Source: Nisaea nitritireducens (GTDB lineage Bacteria > Pseudomonadota > Alphaproteobacteria > Thalassobaculales > Thalassobaculaceae). Taken from it: a stretch of 64,000 nucleotides of DNA. The notes under the pieces were generated by a model. That model was given only the letters and a program-made list of their open reading frames with translations, was not told the origin of the DNA and ran no database searches. The number at the start of each line of letters is the position of its first letter. Position 1 is the first letter of the stretch. Made by a program: the position numbers and the translations under genes. The stretch covers positions 1 through 64,000 of the forward strand of contig NZ_JACZFS010000045.1 of assembly GCF_014904795.1 (NCBI RefSeq), in the 5' to 3' direction. This document shows positions 1 to 9,000 of the stretch, one piece after another.

Positions 1-915
<915 letters not shown>

Positions 916-1042
916 TCGTGCCCTGTGATCTCGGTTGGGAAAGGAGCGGTGAAATCCCTATCTTGCTGTGCGTGATCTCCGGGAAATCAGCATCAGTAGA
1001 AGCGGGCGGAACATATCAGCGCGTGTTGAAATCGTGCAAGGG

Positions 1043-1972
1043 TTATTGCCGCTTTGTGACAGGTTTCTCGCCTACTCTCTGGCGCTCATAGGCGCGCAGC
1101 AGCGGAAGCAGGCCTTGCAGTGCGCCGTCGGCGATCAGTGGAGAGGCGGCTACCCAATTGTCTTCCATGCTACCGGAAGGCACCGCGTTCTGCTGGTCGA
1201 TCACGCCGATTTCCCGGGCGGCAGGATCGATGAGGCGCCAGGAAATGGAGACGATATCCGTATCCGAATTGATTGGTTTGATGTCGATCCGTCCCTTCAG
1301 GGACAGGATGCCGTCCGGAATCGCTCCGTTGTTCTCGACCGCCACCCCGCGGGCGCGAAGCGTGCGCAACAGGGCCTGACGCAGGATCGCGTTTCCGCTG
1401 CCAGCCTTGCCTTCAATCAAATCAACATAAAGCGGGGGCAGACCGGCTGCGGCGACGGTTTCCAGCTGAGGGAGCAGCCAGGCTGCGATCCCCGGCGCAT
1501 TCTGGTTGGAGATGTCCTTGAAATGGGCCGCGTCGGGCGTCTCCCAGAACGCGGAAGGCGGGACTGAGGAGACACGCTTCTCGCCAATGACCTTGCCGGA
1601 TGGATCGCTCAGCTCCCAATCAAGCACCAGTTCGGCCGGCTGTCCGATGTGGAGTTGCTGGTAGCCCTGACCTTTAAGGACATAGCTGCGCTTGTTCCGG
1701 GCGCTGGCGCTCGCAATGACATTATGTTTGACCAGCGATTGCGAGAGCGCCGCCGCCATGGCTTCTCCGACCCAGGATACAGGTCCCTCGATCGGCTCGA
1801 CATATATGCCGGCGGCTTCGGGGGCGAGTAGAAACTCGATGTTGGGCTTCGCGTAAGGCTCTCGGCTGAACGGGCGGGGGATTTCCCCGCAGCCGGTCAG
1901 GAATAGCGTCAGCAGAACCGGCAGGATGAACAGGCGGCCGAAAAGGTCCCGGCCCGGGAGGCTGTCTTTCAT
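1043..1972 (-). CDS. Conserved lipoprotein of unknown function
   Basis: A 309-aa protein. It has a basic N-terminus, a hydrophobic stretch (about residues 13-26) and a clear lipobox, LTGC, with the modified cysteine near residue 28. It should be exported and lipid-anchored; after the cysteine come G and E, with no +2 Asp to hold it in the inner membrane. The mature part is a mix of strands and helices with no family that I recognise, although repeated segments such as LVLDWELSDPSGK and VSISWRLIDPAAREIG may be two copies of one fold. It precedes prs. ATG at 1972 has no strong ribosome site; a tiny hydrophobic reading frame ends ten bases upstream. Confidence 0.7.
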   Translation of the reverse strand: MKDSLPGRDLFGRLFILPVLLTLFLTGCGEIPRPFSREPYAKPNIEFLLAPEAAGIYVEPIEGPVSWVGEAMAAALSQSLVKHNVIASASARNKRSYVLKGQGYQQLHIGQPAELVLDWELSDPSGKVIGEKRVSSVPPSAFWETPDAAHFKDISNQNAPGIAAWLLPQLETVAAAGLPPLYVDLIEGKAGSGNAILRQALLRTLRARGVAVENNGAIPDGILSLKGRIDIKPINSDTDIVSISWRLIDPAAREIGVIDQQNAVPSGSMEDNWVAASPLIADGALQGLLPLLRAYERQRVGEKPVTKRQ

Positions 1973-1982
1973 GATGCGGGAC

Positions 1983-2054
1983 TTAAATCACCAGGGCACA
2001 GCTGACAAGCAGCCCAAGGACCGTTGCGGCGAACAGGATATGGAGATGAGGCAT
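1983..2054 (-). CDS. Possible 23-residue hydrophobic peptide
   Basis: A short frame, MPHLHILFAATVLGLLVSCA followed by LVI and TAA, lies between the M24 hydrolase gene and the lipoprotein gene, all on the minus strand. It would be a single membrane-spanning segment with a lipobox-like LLVSC. AAGG directly touches the ATG, which is too close for a good ribosome site. It may be real, a coupling leader for the lipoprotein, or chance. No homolog is known to me. Confidence 0.25.
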   Translation of the reverse strand: MPHLHILFAATVLGLLVSCALVI

Positions 2055-2077
2055 CCTTCAACTTTTTCCCTGCGGCG

Positions 2078-3226
2078 CTACTTGTGGACAAGATCGAGCG
2101 GCAGTTTCGACAGCCGTTCGTTTCCGTCCTCGGTAACAATGAATGTTTCGCCAAGGGTCATCGCGAGGTCCTTGTCGCTGTCCATCAGGATCATATGGGC
2201 GAAGAACACCATACCGGGACGGATTTCAACCGGATTGCCATGGTAGAACATCGGGAAGTCCATCCAGATGGGGGCGAAGACGGCGCCGAGGGAATAGCCG
2301 CAGGCATTCATCCGGGCATGCCTGTAGCCGCGCCGATCCATCACACCGGCATGCGCGTCGAACACCGAGCCAACGATATTGCCGGGGCGTAGCGCCTCTC
2401 GGCAGGCCTCCAGCGCCTCGACGCAAGCGCTGTGCATGTCCACGTGCGCCGGCTTCAGCGGGCCGATGGGGATCGTGCGCATCATGCAGGCATGGTAGTG
2501 CCGGTATGCCCCGGCAAACTCCAATGTCAGTTGATCCTCGGCATCCAGCGTGCGGCGCCCGGTGAAGTAGCGGCAGAGCAGAGCGTCGGAGCCGGAGCCG
2601 ATGATGAATTCGTTGCCGGGGTAGTCTCCGCCGCCCTTGAAGACAGCCCCCTGCATGGCCGCGAGTATGTCTCCTTCGAAAGCGCCGGGGGCGGTCAGGT
2701 CCTGACCGGCAACGAGGGCATCGTCCGCCAGTGCGGCGGCGCGGCGGACAAAGGAGAGCTCCTCCGGCGACTTCACCACGCGCAACTCCGAGACCAGCTC
2801 GGAGCTGTCGATGAGTTTGCAGAAACCGTCCAGTTCCGTGTTGATCGCCATGCCGTTCCGTGCGGTCAGGCCATAGGCTTCGTATTCGATGCCGAACGTC
2901 TTCCCGGCGCCGCCGAACTCGCTCAACATTGCTTTCAGCTCGCTCGCCGGTGTTGCGCCGTCCCGGTCCACCCAGATCCGGATGTCCTGGATCATGCTGG
3001 TGTTCTGCGCCTGCCGGAGGTCCGGCGCCCGTGTCATCAGGGCAAGGCGCCCGTCCGCGCCGAGATAGAGGCACTGGAAGAAGCAGAATCCGAACGTGTC
3101 ATATCCTGTCAGGTAGAACATGCTCTCCTGGCGGAACATCAGCAGGCCGTCTAGGCCGCGGTCCTGCATGAGGGCGATAGTCCGCGCGCGGCGATCCGCG
3201 AGCTCCTTTTCGGTGAAGTGCAGCAC
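2078..3226 (-). CDS. M24 family (creatinase / aminopeptidase P fold) hydrolase without metal ligands
   Basis: A 382-aa protein with the two-domain creatinase layout: an N-terminal domain (about 1-135) and a C-terminal pita-bread domain (about 145-380). The motifs where true Xaa-Pro peptidases bind two metals are changed. The first Asp site reads LEFAGAY, the second reads CMMRT instead of D-x-x-R-T, and the histidine site reads GYSLG instead of GHGIG. This is the pattern of the metal-independent branch that includes creatinase and ectoine hydrolase DoeA, so hydrolysis of a small C-N bond is more likely than peptidase activity. GTG at 3226 has GGAG eight bases before it and follows the pgeF stop by three bases, so the two are probably cotranscribed. 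Substrate unknown. Confidence 0.8.
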   Translation of the reverse strand: MLHFTEKELADRRARTIALMQDRGLDGLLMFRQESMFYLTGYDTFGFCFFQCLYLGADGRLALMTRAPDLRQAQNTSMIQDIRIWVDRDGATPASELKAMLSEFGGAGKTFGIEYEAYGLTARNGMAINTELDGFCKLIDSSELVSELRVVKSPEELSFVRRAAALADDALVAGQDLTAPGAFEGDILAAMQGAVFKGGGDYPGNEFIIGSGSDALLCRYFTGRRTLDAEDQLTLEFAGAYRHYHACMMRTIPIGPLKPAHVDMHSACVEALEACREALRPGNIVGSVFDAHAGVMDRRGYRHARMNACGYSLGAVFAPIWMDFPMFYHGNPVEIRPGMVFFAHMILMDSDKDLAMTLGETFIVTEDGNERLSKLPLDLVHK

Positions 3227-3229
3227 AAG

Positions 3230-3994
3230 CTACTCCGATATGACGATGGTTGAGAGCTGCCGGCCGTAATCCGGCTCGTTGCGCAGACGGGAACGCCGGT
3301 AGCTGAAGAAGTTAGGCTCGTCCTTGCAGGTATCGCAATCGAGCCGGTAGACCTCGCCCAGCCCAAGGTTGGACAGACGCGAGGTGCAGTAGTTCGAGAG
3401 GTCGAACTGGAAATGACCCTCGCGTGCACCGGCGCTGAAATAGGCGGCGTTGTTCTTGTCCTGCTCCAGGAACGGCTGGGGGAATTCCGGGCCGACCTCG
3501 TAGGACGCCTGACCGATACACGGGCCGACGGCGGCCTGGATATTGTCCGCCCGGGCGCCGAGTTCGATCATTGCCTCGACTGTCGCTTCCATGACGCCGT
3601 TCAAAGCACCGCGCCAGCCCGCATGGCAGGCACCGATGATGCCATCGGCCGGGTCGGAAAACAGAACCGGCGTGCAATCCGCTGTGAGGACGCCGAGGGC
3701 GACGTTCTTGAGGGATGTCACCATGCCGTCGGCGCGCGGCGGCTCGTCCGGTCGCTCATCGCTGTCGATGACATGAACCGTGGCGGAATGGATCTGATTG
3801 CAGGTGAAGAGGAACTCCGCATCGCAATCGATCGCCGCCATGGTCCGTGCCCGATTGGCGACAACGGCTTTTCGTGTGTCTCCGGACCCGAGCCCACAAT
3901 TAAGCGAGCGGTAGATCCCCTGGCTGACCCCGCCGCGTCTTGTATAGAAAGCGTGGCGGATCTTGCCCGTGTTCATTTCGTCAAGCTGTATCAC
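3230..3994 (-). CDS. pgeF: Laccase-domain protein / peptidoglycan editing factor (YfiH/LACC1 family)
   Basis: A 254-aa protein of the YfiH/PgeF/LACC1 family. Members cleave purine nucleosides phosphorolytically (adenosine, inosine), and in E. coli PgeF removes misincorporated serine-containing muropeptide precursors. Signature blocks are intact: ADCTPV, the zinc site CHAGWRG, and GPCIGQASYEVG. A conserved DTCKDE and FFSYRR occur near the C-terminus. The frame opens with GTG at 3994, with AGGAG eleven bases upstream; an ATG six codons in (3976) is the alternative. It sits between midA and the M24 gene on the same strand. The lgt-midA-pgeF order is common in alphaproteobacteria. Confidence 0.9.
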   Translation of the reverse strand: MIQLDEMNTGKIRHAFYTRRGGVSQGIYRSLNCGLGSGDTRKAVVANRARTMAAIDCDAEFLFTCNQIHSATVHVIDSDERPDEPPRADGMVTSLKNVALGVLTADCTPVLFSDPADGIIGACHAGWRGALNGVMEATVEAMIELGARADNIQAAVGPCIGQASYEVGPEFPQPFLEQDKNNAAYFSAGAREGHFQFDLSNYCTSRLSNLGLGEVYRLDCDTCKDEPNFFSYRRSRLRNEPDYGRQLSTIVISE

Positions 3995-4020
3995 CCTGAA
4001 AAGGCTCCTGTTTCACACAG

Positions 4021-5121
4021 CTACCGGTTTCGTGGCGGGCCGAAACCGGGAAGCGCACCTGCTCCCGGGGCGGCAATCGCCACAACCTTGAACAGCGTGC
4101 CCATTTCGGCGGGTTCGATCAAGCGGCGTGCGCCGCTACGGATTGTCGCCGCCTGTGCGGGCGAGGCATTACTAACAAGAGTTTCGACGCGGGCCTCTAT
4201 GCCAAGCGCGGAAAGAAACTGTCCCTGTGTCACGGTGCCAAAGCAGATGCATCCGCCGGACGCGGCACTGTCGAGCAATGCGTCGAAGTCGACATGGGCG
4301 GTCAGATCCGCGGTCCCTGGCCTGTCCAGCACGTCCACATACTGATGGCCGCGCAGTGCCTGAAATGTATCGCCAAAGGCGCTTTTGCCGTGGCCGTAAT
4401 CGAGGAACAGCCCGGCGCCGCCACAACGGGCAATATGCCGCGATATCTGTTCAGCGACGATCCGGCCGCCCTCGCAGATTTCGAATATGTCGCCATCGGC
4501 CGGGGAGAGGGTGGACGGCGCCAGCCCGGTTAGTTCCACAGGTGCCGGCCTATCCGTCCAGCCGAGTTGGCCGTTTATTTCGTCCAAGTGGATGCAGCGC
4601 TCCTGCCATGCACCGCCGCGATGGATCAGTTGCCGGATCGGCAGGGCATCGAAAAATTCATTGCCGAGAACGATGGAGGGCTGGTTCGGGAGCGTCTCGG
4701 GCCCGTCATGCCAGGTGACGTCGATATCCGGCAGCGTGGCACGCTGAAGCGCGCGAAGCCTCGGGCTGGCCTCGACGAGATGGACGTCAATGGCGTCGCG
4801 AAAACCCGGCACGATACGGGCAGCACGAAGCGCATCGGCCATCAATGTGCCGCGGCCGGGGCCGAATTCGACCAGCGCGATTTTGGACGGGCTGCCGGCC
4901 TGCTGCCAGACGGCGGCGCACCAGAGGCCGATCAACTCGCCAAAAACCTGGCTGATCTCCGGTGCTGTTATGAAGTCGCCGGCGACCCCGAACGGCTCGC
5001 GCGTTGTGTAATAACCGTGCTCGGGATGCAGCAGGGCTTCCCGCATATAGCGCGCGACGGTGAGCGGGCCGTCCGCTTCGATCAGGGCTTTCAGATGAAC
5101 GGAAAGCGGGTCTGCCGTCAT
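4021..5121 (-). CDS. MidA/NDUFAF7-family SAM-dependent methyltransferase
   Basis: A 366-aa class I methyltransferase of the DUF185 family. The mitochondrial relative NDUFAF7 dimethylates an arginine of a complex I subunit. The opening YMREALLHPEHGYYTTREPF and the following GDFITAPEISQVFGELIGLW are diagnostic, and the SAM-binding glycine loop reads EFGPGRGTLMADALRA near residue 88. LDYGHG occurs mid-protein. The ATG at 5121 overlaps the lgt stop by four bases (ATGA), so translation is coupled. A role in respiratory complex I assembly is inferred from the mitochondrial homolog. Confidence 0.9.
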   Translation of the reverse strand: MTADPLSVHLKALIEADGPLTVARYMREALLHPEHGYYTTREPFGVAGDFITAPEISQVFGELIGLWCAAVWQQAGSPSKIALVEFGPGRGTLMADALRAARIVPGFRDAIDVHLVEASPRLRALQRATLPDIDVTWHDGPETLPNQPSIVLGNEFFDALPIRQLIHRGGAWQERCIHLDEINGQLGWTDRPAPVELTGLAPSTLSPADGDIFEICEGGRIVAEQISRHIARCGGAGLFLDYGHGKSAFGDTFQALRGHQYVDVLDRPGTADLTAHVDFDALLDSAASGGCICFGTVTQGQFLSALGIEARVETLVSNASPAQAATIRSGARRLIEPAEMGTLFKVVAIAAPGAGALPGFGPPRNR

Positions 5122-5933
5122 GCGTCTTCCGGGATAGGGGGACGGCGGAGAGCCCAGACCATGACCGCGATCCCGACCAGGATCATCGGTACTGAAAGAA
5201 GTTGTCCCATGGTTGCGCCGGCAAAAAGGAAGCCAAGCTGCGCGTCGGGCTCCCGGAAGAACTCGACGATGAAACGGGCAGTGCCGTAACCGGCAAAGAA
5301 CAGGCCGCCGACGGCTCCGGGATAGCGCCTGATATCGGTGCGGGCGATCAGCAGCACAATGACGACGAAGAGAAGCAGACCTTCCAGGGCCGCTTCATAG
5401 AGCTGGCTCGGGTGCCGGGGCATCGGGCCGCCATGCGGAAACACCATGGACCAGGGAACATCCGCGGCCCGACCGTAGAGCTCGCCGTTGATGAAGTTCG
5501 CGATGCGTCCGAAGAACAATCCGATCGGCGCTGCCGCTGCCACGATGTCTCCGACTGCAAGCGGATTGATGCCGCGCCGCCGGGCGAACAGGAAAAGCCC
5601 GACGAGTGTGCCGAGCATGCCGCCGTGGAAGGCCATCCCGCCTTGCCAGACCATCAGGATTTGCGCCGGATTTTCGAGATAGTATGGAAGATTGTAGAAC
5701 AGCACATAGCCGAGACGGCCGCCGAGCACGACGCCGAGCGTGGCATAGACAAGCAGGTCATCGAGCGAAGCCGGGTCCATGAAACGTGGCGCGCGGCGGC
5801 ACAGATGAGCGCAATAGCGCCAGCCGAGCATCAGGCCGGCAATATAAGCCAGTGCGTACCAGCGGACAGCGAACGGCCCGATAGAGAAGATCACCGGATC
5901 GATATTCGGGAAAGGCAGGCCAGCCTGCTCCAT
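5118..5933 (-). CDS. lgt: Prolipoprotein diacylglyceryl transferase
   Basis: A 271-aa inner-membrane enzyme that moves diacylglycerol from phosphatidylglycerol to the lipobox cysteine of prolipoproteins, the first step of lipoprotein maturation. About seven hydrophobic segments are visible. The family signature GRIANFINGELYGR is intact, followed by the MVFPHGGPMPRHPSQLYEA block. A substrate lipoprotein is encoded at 1043. GGGAGCGA precedes the ATG at 5933. The gene starts 17 bases after the rfaD stop and overlaps midA by four bases, suggesting one transcript from rfaD through pgeF. Confidence 0.96.
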   Translation of the reverse strand: MEQAGLPFPNIDPVIFSIGPFAVRWYALAYIAGLMLGWRYCAHLCRRAPRFMDPASLDDLLVYATLGVVLGGRLGYVLFYNLPYYLENPAQILMVWQGGMAFHGGMLGTLVGLFLFARRRGINPLAVGDIVAAAAPIGLFFGRIANFINGELYGRAADVPWSMVFPHGGPMPRHPSQLYEAALEGLLLFVVIVLLIARTDIRRYPGAVGGLFFAGYGTARFIVEFFREPDAQLGFLFAGATMGQLLSVPMILVGIAVMVWALRRPPIPEDA

Positions 5934-5950
5934 CAGTGTCGCTCCCGCGC

Positions 5951-6943
5951 TCAGCGATAAGGATCTTCGGTGTCGAGATAGTCCTGAACGTAGCGTCGCA
6001 CGCCTTCTTCAAGCGGGGTGAACTGTCCCGGATATCCGGCGTTCCGCAGCTTCTCCATGCGCGCTTCGGTGAAATACTGGTAACGGTCCCGGATCTCCAC
6101 CGGTGTATCGACGAAATCAATTCGCGGGTCCTTCTCAAGCGCGACATAAACAGCGCGGGCGAGATCGCCGAAGGAGCGGGCCTGGCCGGTGCCGAGATTG
6201 AACAGGCCGGAGACATCCGGCGTGTCGTGCAGCCAGATCATCACGTCCACACAATCGCCGACCCAGACGAAATCGCGAAGCTGTCCGCCATCCTCGTAAT
6301 CCGGGTTGTGTGAGCGGAAAAGAGTGGCCGGCAGGTTGGCTGCTGCGCGCGGGTAGATCTGCGCCACCACACTCTGCTGGCTACCCTTATGGGATTCGTT
6401 GGGGCCGTAGACATTGAAGAATTTGAGCCCGGCCCACTGTTTCGGAGTCTTACGCCCCTCGGCAACCAGCCGGGCGATCCGGCGGTCGAACAGATGCTTG
6501 CTCCAGCCATAGGGGTTGAGCGGCTGCAGACCGGCAAGGCCCTCGATGCTGGCATCGTCCTCGAAACCTTCGCTGCCGTCGCCATAGGTGGCGGCGGAAG
6601 AGGCATAGATCAGCCTCGCATCATTGTCGGCGCACCATTTCCAGAGATCGACGGAAGTCCGGAAGTTCTGTTTTACGATGAAATCGGCATCGCGTTCGGT
6701 GGTGGAAGAGCTGGCGCCGAGATGGAACACAGTCTCGACCATGCCTTTATGCGACTCGAGGAAGCTGAAGAGGTCTTCCGGGGGAATGATGTCGGCAAGC
6801 TCGCGCTTTGCGATGTTGCGCCACTTCTCGCCGGAGCCGAGCGTGTCGCAGACCACGATGTCCCGGGCCAGGTCCTCGCGTTCGCTGAGCGCGGCGACCA
6901 GGTTCGATCCGATAAATCCGGCGCCGCCTGTAACGACAATCAT
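5951..6943 (-). CDS. rfaD: ADP-L-glycero-D-manno-heptose 6-epimerase
   Basis: A 330-aa extended short-chain dehydrogenase that epimerises ADP-D-glycero- to ADP-L-glycero-beta-D-manno-heptose for the LPS inner core. It has the NADP-binding GGAGFIGSNL at residues 6-15, SSAATYGDG with the catalytic Ser/Thr, and the YGWSK active-site motif. The start at 6943 is chosen because GGAGGA lies six bases before it; upstream in-frame codons extend the reading to 7231 but are not supported. First gene of the rfaD-lgt-midA-pgeF run, diverging from ubiK across 156 bases. It implies a heptose-containing LPS core. Confidence 0.94.
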   Translation of the reverse strand: MIVVTGGAGFIGSNLVAALSEREDLARDIVVCDTLGSGEKWRNIAKRELADIIPPEDLFSFLESHKGMVETVFHLGASSSTTERDADFIVKQNFRTSVDLWKWCADNDARLIYASSAATYGDGSEGFEDDASIEGLAGLQPLNPYGWSKHLFDRRIARLVAEGRKTPKQWAGLKFFNVYGPNESHKGSQQSVVAQIYPRAAANLPATLFRSHNPDYEDGGQLRDFVWVGDCVDVMIWLHDTPDVSGLFNLGTGQARSFGDLARAVYVALEKDPRIDFVDTPVEIRDRYQYFTEARMEKLRNAGYPGQFTPLEEGVRRYVQDYLDTEDPYR

Positions 6944-7099
6944 GCTCGTTCCTCCGCTCTTCGCTCTATATGACTGTTTCTCGCCCGACGCGGATTGCTT
7001 TCGCAAGCTCGAAAGTAGTAGGTCTGGGGACGGACGCTGCTTGTGCCCCGGGGTTCTGCCGATATTCCGGCAGCCGCGGCCAGATAGGAGGAGCCGCCG

Positions 7100-7447
7100 A
7101 TGCAGACGAATAACAGGTTTTTTGACGACATCGCCAAGATGGCGAATGGCGCAATGTCCGCCGCGGCCGGTGTCCGCGAGGAGATGGAACAGCTGATTCG
7201 GCAGCAGTTCGAACGTTACCTCGGCGAGCACGATCTGGTGACCTATGAGGAGTTCGCGGCTGTGCGCGAACAGGCAAGCAAGGCGCGGTCCGAGCAGGAA
7301 AAGCTTGCAGAACGGGTCGCGGTGCTCGAAAAGGAGCTCGCGAGCCTCAAGGAAGCCAAGGCGAAGACCACGCGCCGGGCACCAAAGCAGGCAAAAACAA
7401 CGGCTTCCGCCAAATCTGCCTCGCCGGATGCGGCAAAGAACAAATAA
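7100..7447 (+). CDS. ubiK: UbiK / BMFP-type coiled-coil accessory factor
   Basis: A 115-aa protein. The N-terminal half is an amphipathic helix region (FFDDIAKMANGAMSAAAGVR), the middle a leucine/glutamate coiled coil (about 55-92), and the tail is rich in Lys, Ala, Thr and Ser. This is the membrane-fusogenic BMFP / YqiC / UbiK family, a trimeric factor that in E. coli assists aerobic ubiquinone synthesis with UbiJ. AGGAGGAG precedes the ATG. It diverges from rfaD. Identity rests on the helix pattern and length. Confidence 0.85.
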   Translation: MQTNNRFFDDIAKMANGAMSAAAGVREEMEQLIRQQFERYLGEHDLVTYEEFAAVREQASKARSEQEKLAERVAVLEKELASLKEAKAKTTRRAPKQAKTTASAKSASPDAAKNK

Positions 7448-7478
7448 GCCGCTGTTTTGTAAAGAAAACTAAATATAC

Positions 7479-7664
7479 CAATATTTCGGACGCGACCCAC
7501 GAAATATAGGTTGATCGTGGGTTTCGCATTTGAGAGGCTACTTCTTGTGGTGTTTGGCGATTGGCACCACGCTAGATCTAGCCGGGCTGTTAGTCGCGGT
7601 CCGGCGGACCGAGCTTCCCTGTCTACGATCGTCCCGGAGCGCCGGACAGCGCACCTCTCAGAGG
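7479..7664 (+). promoter_or_regulatory. Strongly structured leader upstream of the YbjN gene
   Basis: The 229 bases between ubiK and the YbjN gene carry a chain of inverted repeats: ATATTTCG/CGAAATAT (7481-7488 with 7500-7507); ACCCACGA/TCGTGGGT (7495-7502 with 7515-7522), which shares three bases with the first pair so the two exclude each other; GTGGTG/CACCAC (7547-7552 with 7565-7570); the perfect palindrome GCTAGATCTAGC (7571-7582); GGTCCG-G-CGGACC (7598-7610); GTCCCGG/CCGGAC (7631-7647); and CCTC-TCA-GAGG (7654-7664), which buries the ribosome site. It may be an RNA regulator or a cluster of protein sites; no known riboswitch is recognised. Confidence 0.45.
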
Positions 7665-7676
7665 GGGTTTGATAGT

Positions 7677-8180
7677 ATGTCTCTGACTTACGTCGAAACG
7701 GTTGAAGTTCCCCGTAATCCGTTAGACCTGATGGAGGAAATTGTCGGAGCCAATGATTGGGCTCACGAGCGTGCAAGCACAGACGAGCTTGCCGTCGAAA
7801 TCCAAGGCCGCTGGGCTGACTACCGGCTCTTTTTCCTCTGGCAGGAGGATATGGGAGCGCTTCACTTCTCGTGCATTTTCGAAAGCCGGGTTCCGGTCGA
7901 GAAACGGCGCGAGGTCCATTCCCTGCTTGCAATGATCAACGAGAAGCTCTGGCTCGGTCATTTCGACCTCTCCACCGAGGACGGGACGCCGATGTTCCGG
8001 CAGACCTGCCTGCTGCGTGGTGCGCATTCCGCGAGCGTCGAGCAGCTTGAGGATCTTGTGGATGTTGCCCTGACCGAATGCGAGCGCTTCTTCCCCGCGT
8101 TCCAGTTCGTGATCTGGGGCGGAAAATCGGCGGAAGAGGCGATGCAGGCTTCTCTGCTGGATGTTGTCGGAGAAGCTTGA
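7677..8180 (+). CDS. YbjN domain-containing protein
   Basis: A 167-aa acidic cytosolic protein of the YbjN family (DUF1790/YbjN sensory-transduction-like). Typical features are WADYRLFFLWQEDMGALHFS near residues 47-66, a central helix resembling type III secretion chaperones, and a C-terminal helical end. In E. coli YbjN affects motility, biofilm and stress survival; the biochemical role is unknown. The ATG at 7677 has GAGGGGG about nine bases upstream and lies after a highly structured leader. An upstream in-frame start at 7530 would translate that leader and is rejected. It is followed by proC after seven bases. Confidence 0.85.
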   Translation: MSLTYVETVEVPRNPLDLMEEIVGANDWAHERASTDELAVEIQGRWADYRLFFLWQEDMGALHFSCIFESRVPVEKRREVHSLLAMINEKLWLGHFDLSTEDGTPMFRQTCLLRGAHSASVEQLEDLVDVALTECERFFPAFQFVIWGGKSAEEAMQASLLDVVGEA

Positions 8181-8187
8181 CCTTCAA

Positions 8188-9000
8188 ATGAACAAATCTC
8201 TCCTGCTGCTTGGATGCGGCAAAATGGGCGGCGCCCTCCTTCAAGGCTGGCTTGAAAAAGGCTACGCCGCTCATGGCATCTGCGTCATCGAACATTCCGA
8301 GGCCGCGACGGCCCAATTCGAAGGCATCGACGGTGTGACGATCGTCCGTGATATTGCGGACGTCCCGGAAGATTTCCATCCGGGCATGATCATGCTGGCG
8401 CTCAAGCCCCAGATGATGGATGCGGCGGCTCCGCTCGCCCGCTATGCCGGCCCGGAGACTGCCTTTCTCTCCATCGCCGCCGGCAAGACCATCCAGTACT
8501 TCGAGAGCCTTCTCGGCTCCGACGCCGCGATTATCCGGTCAATGCCGAATACGCCGGCCGCGGTCGGGCGCGGGATCACCGCCTATGTCGGCAACAAGGC
8601 CGCCAGCCAGGAACAGATGAACCTGGCGGGCGACCTGCTGTCCGCTGTCGGTGAAGCGCTGGAGGTCCCTGAAGAAGGCATGCTCGATGCGGTCACGGCC
8701 GTTTCCGGCAGTGGTCCGGCATATGTGTTTCTGGTCATCGAGGTGATGGCGGCGGCAGGTGAAAAGCTTGGCCTTCCGGCAGATCTCGCCATGCGGCTGG
8801 CCGCGGCCACCGTGTCCGGTGCGGGGGAGCTTGCCCGGCAATCGGATGAGCCGGCCGCGCAGTTGCGCCAGAACGTCACCAGTCCGGGCGGAACGACGGC
8901 GGAAGCCCTCAAAGTGCTGATGGCGGATGACGGCATCGGTCCGGTCTTCGAAAAAGCACTGAAAGCGGCGGCCGACCGTTCCCGGGAACTTGCAGGCTAG
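8188..9000 (+). CDS. proC: Pyrroline-5-carboxylate reductase
   Basis: A 270-aa enzyme reducing pyrroline-5-carboxylate to proline with NAD(P)H, the last step of proline synthesis. The dinucleotide fold opens with LLLGCGKMGGALL. SMPNTPAAVGRGITAY, VSGSGPAYVF and the C-terminal VTSPGGTTAEAL are intact. The start at 8188 gives the family length and leaves seven bases after the YbjN gene; an ATG at 8161 would overlap that gene and lacks a ribosome site. Pairing of ybjN and proC in one operon is common in alphaproteobacteria. Its stop abuts the stop of the convergent cupin gene exactly. Confidence 0.96.
   Translation: MNKSLLLLGCGKMGGALLQGWLEKGYAAHGICVIEHSEAATAQFEGIDGVTIVRDIADVPEDFHPGMIMLALKPQMMDAAAPLARYAGPETAFLSIAAGKTIQYFESLLGSDAAIIRSMPNTPAAVGRGITAYVGNKAASQEQMNLAGDLLSAVGEALEVPEEGMLDAVTAVSGSGPAYVFLVIEVMAAAGEKLGLPADLAMRLAAATVSGAGELARQSDEPAAQLRQNVTSPGGTTAEALKVLMADDGIGPVFEKALKAAADRSRELAG

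Noticed and set aside
2078-3226. Ectoine hydrolase (doeA) as the identity of the M24 gene
   Set aside because: The active-site pattern is similar, but none of the usual ectoine-degradation neighbours is present; a broader label is safer.
6901-6910. GGTTCGATCC, resembling the T-arm of a tRNA
   Set aside because: It lies in the conserved nucleotide-binding region of rfaD, and no acceptor or anticodon arms surround it.
7489-7522. Rho-independent terminator for ubiK
   Set aside because: The hairpins there have loops of 11-12 bases and no T-run follows, so a terminator call is not supported.
7530-7676. N-terminal extension of the YbjN protein from 7530
   Set aside because: It would translate the hairpin-rich leader, has no ribosome site, and the conserved family sequence begins at 7677.
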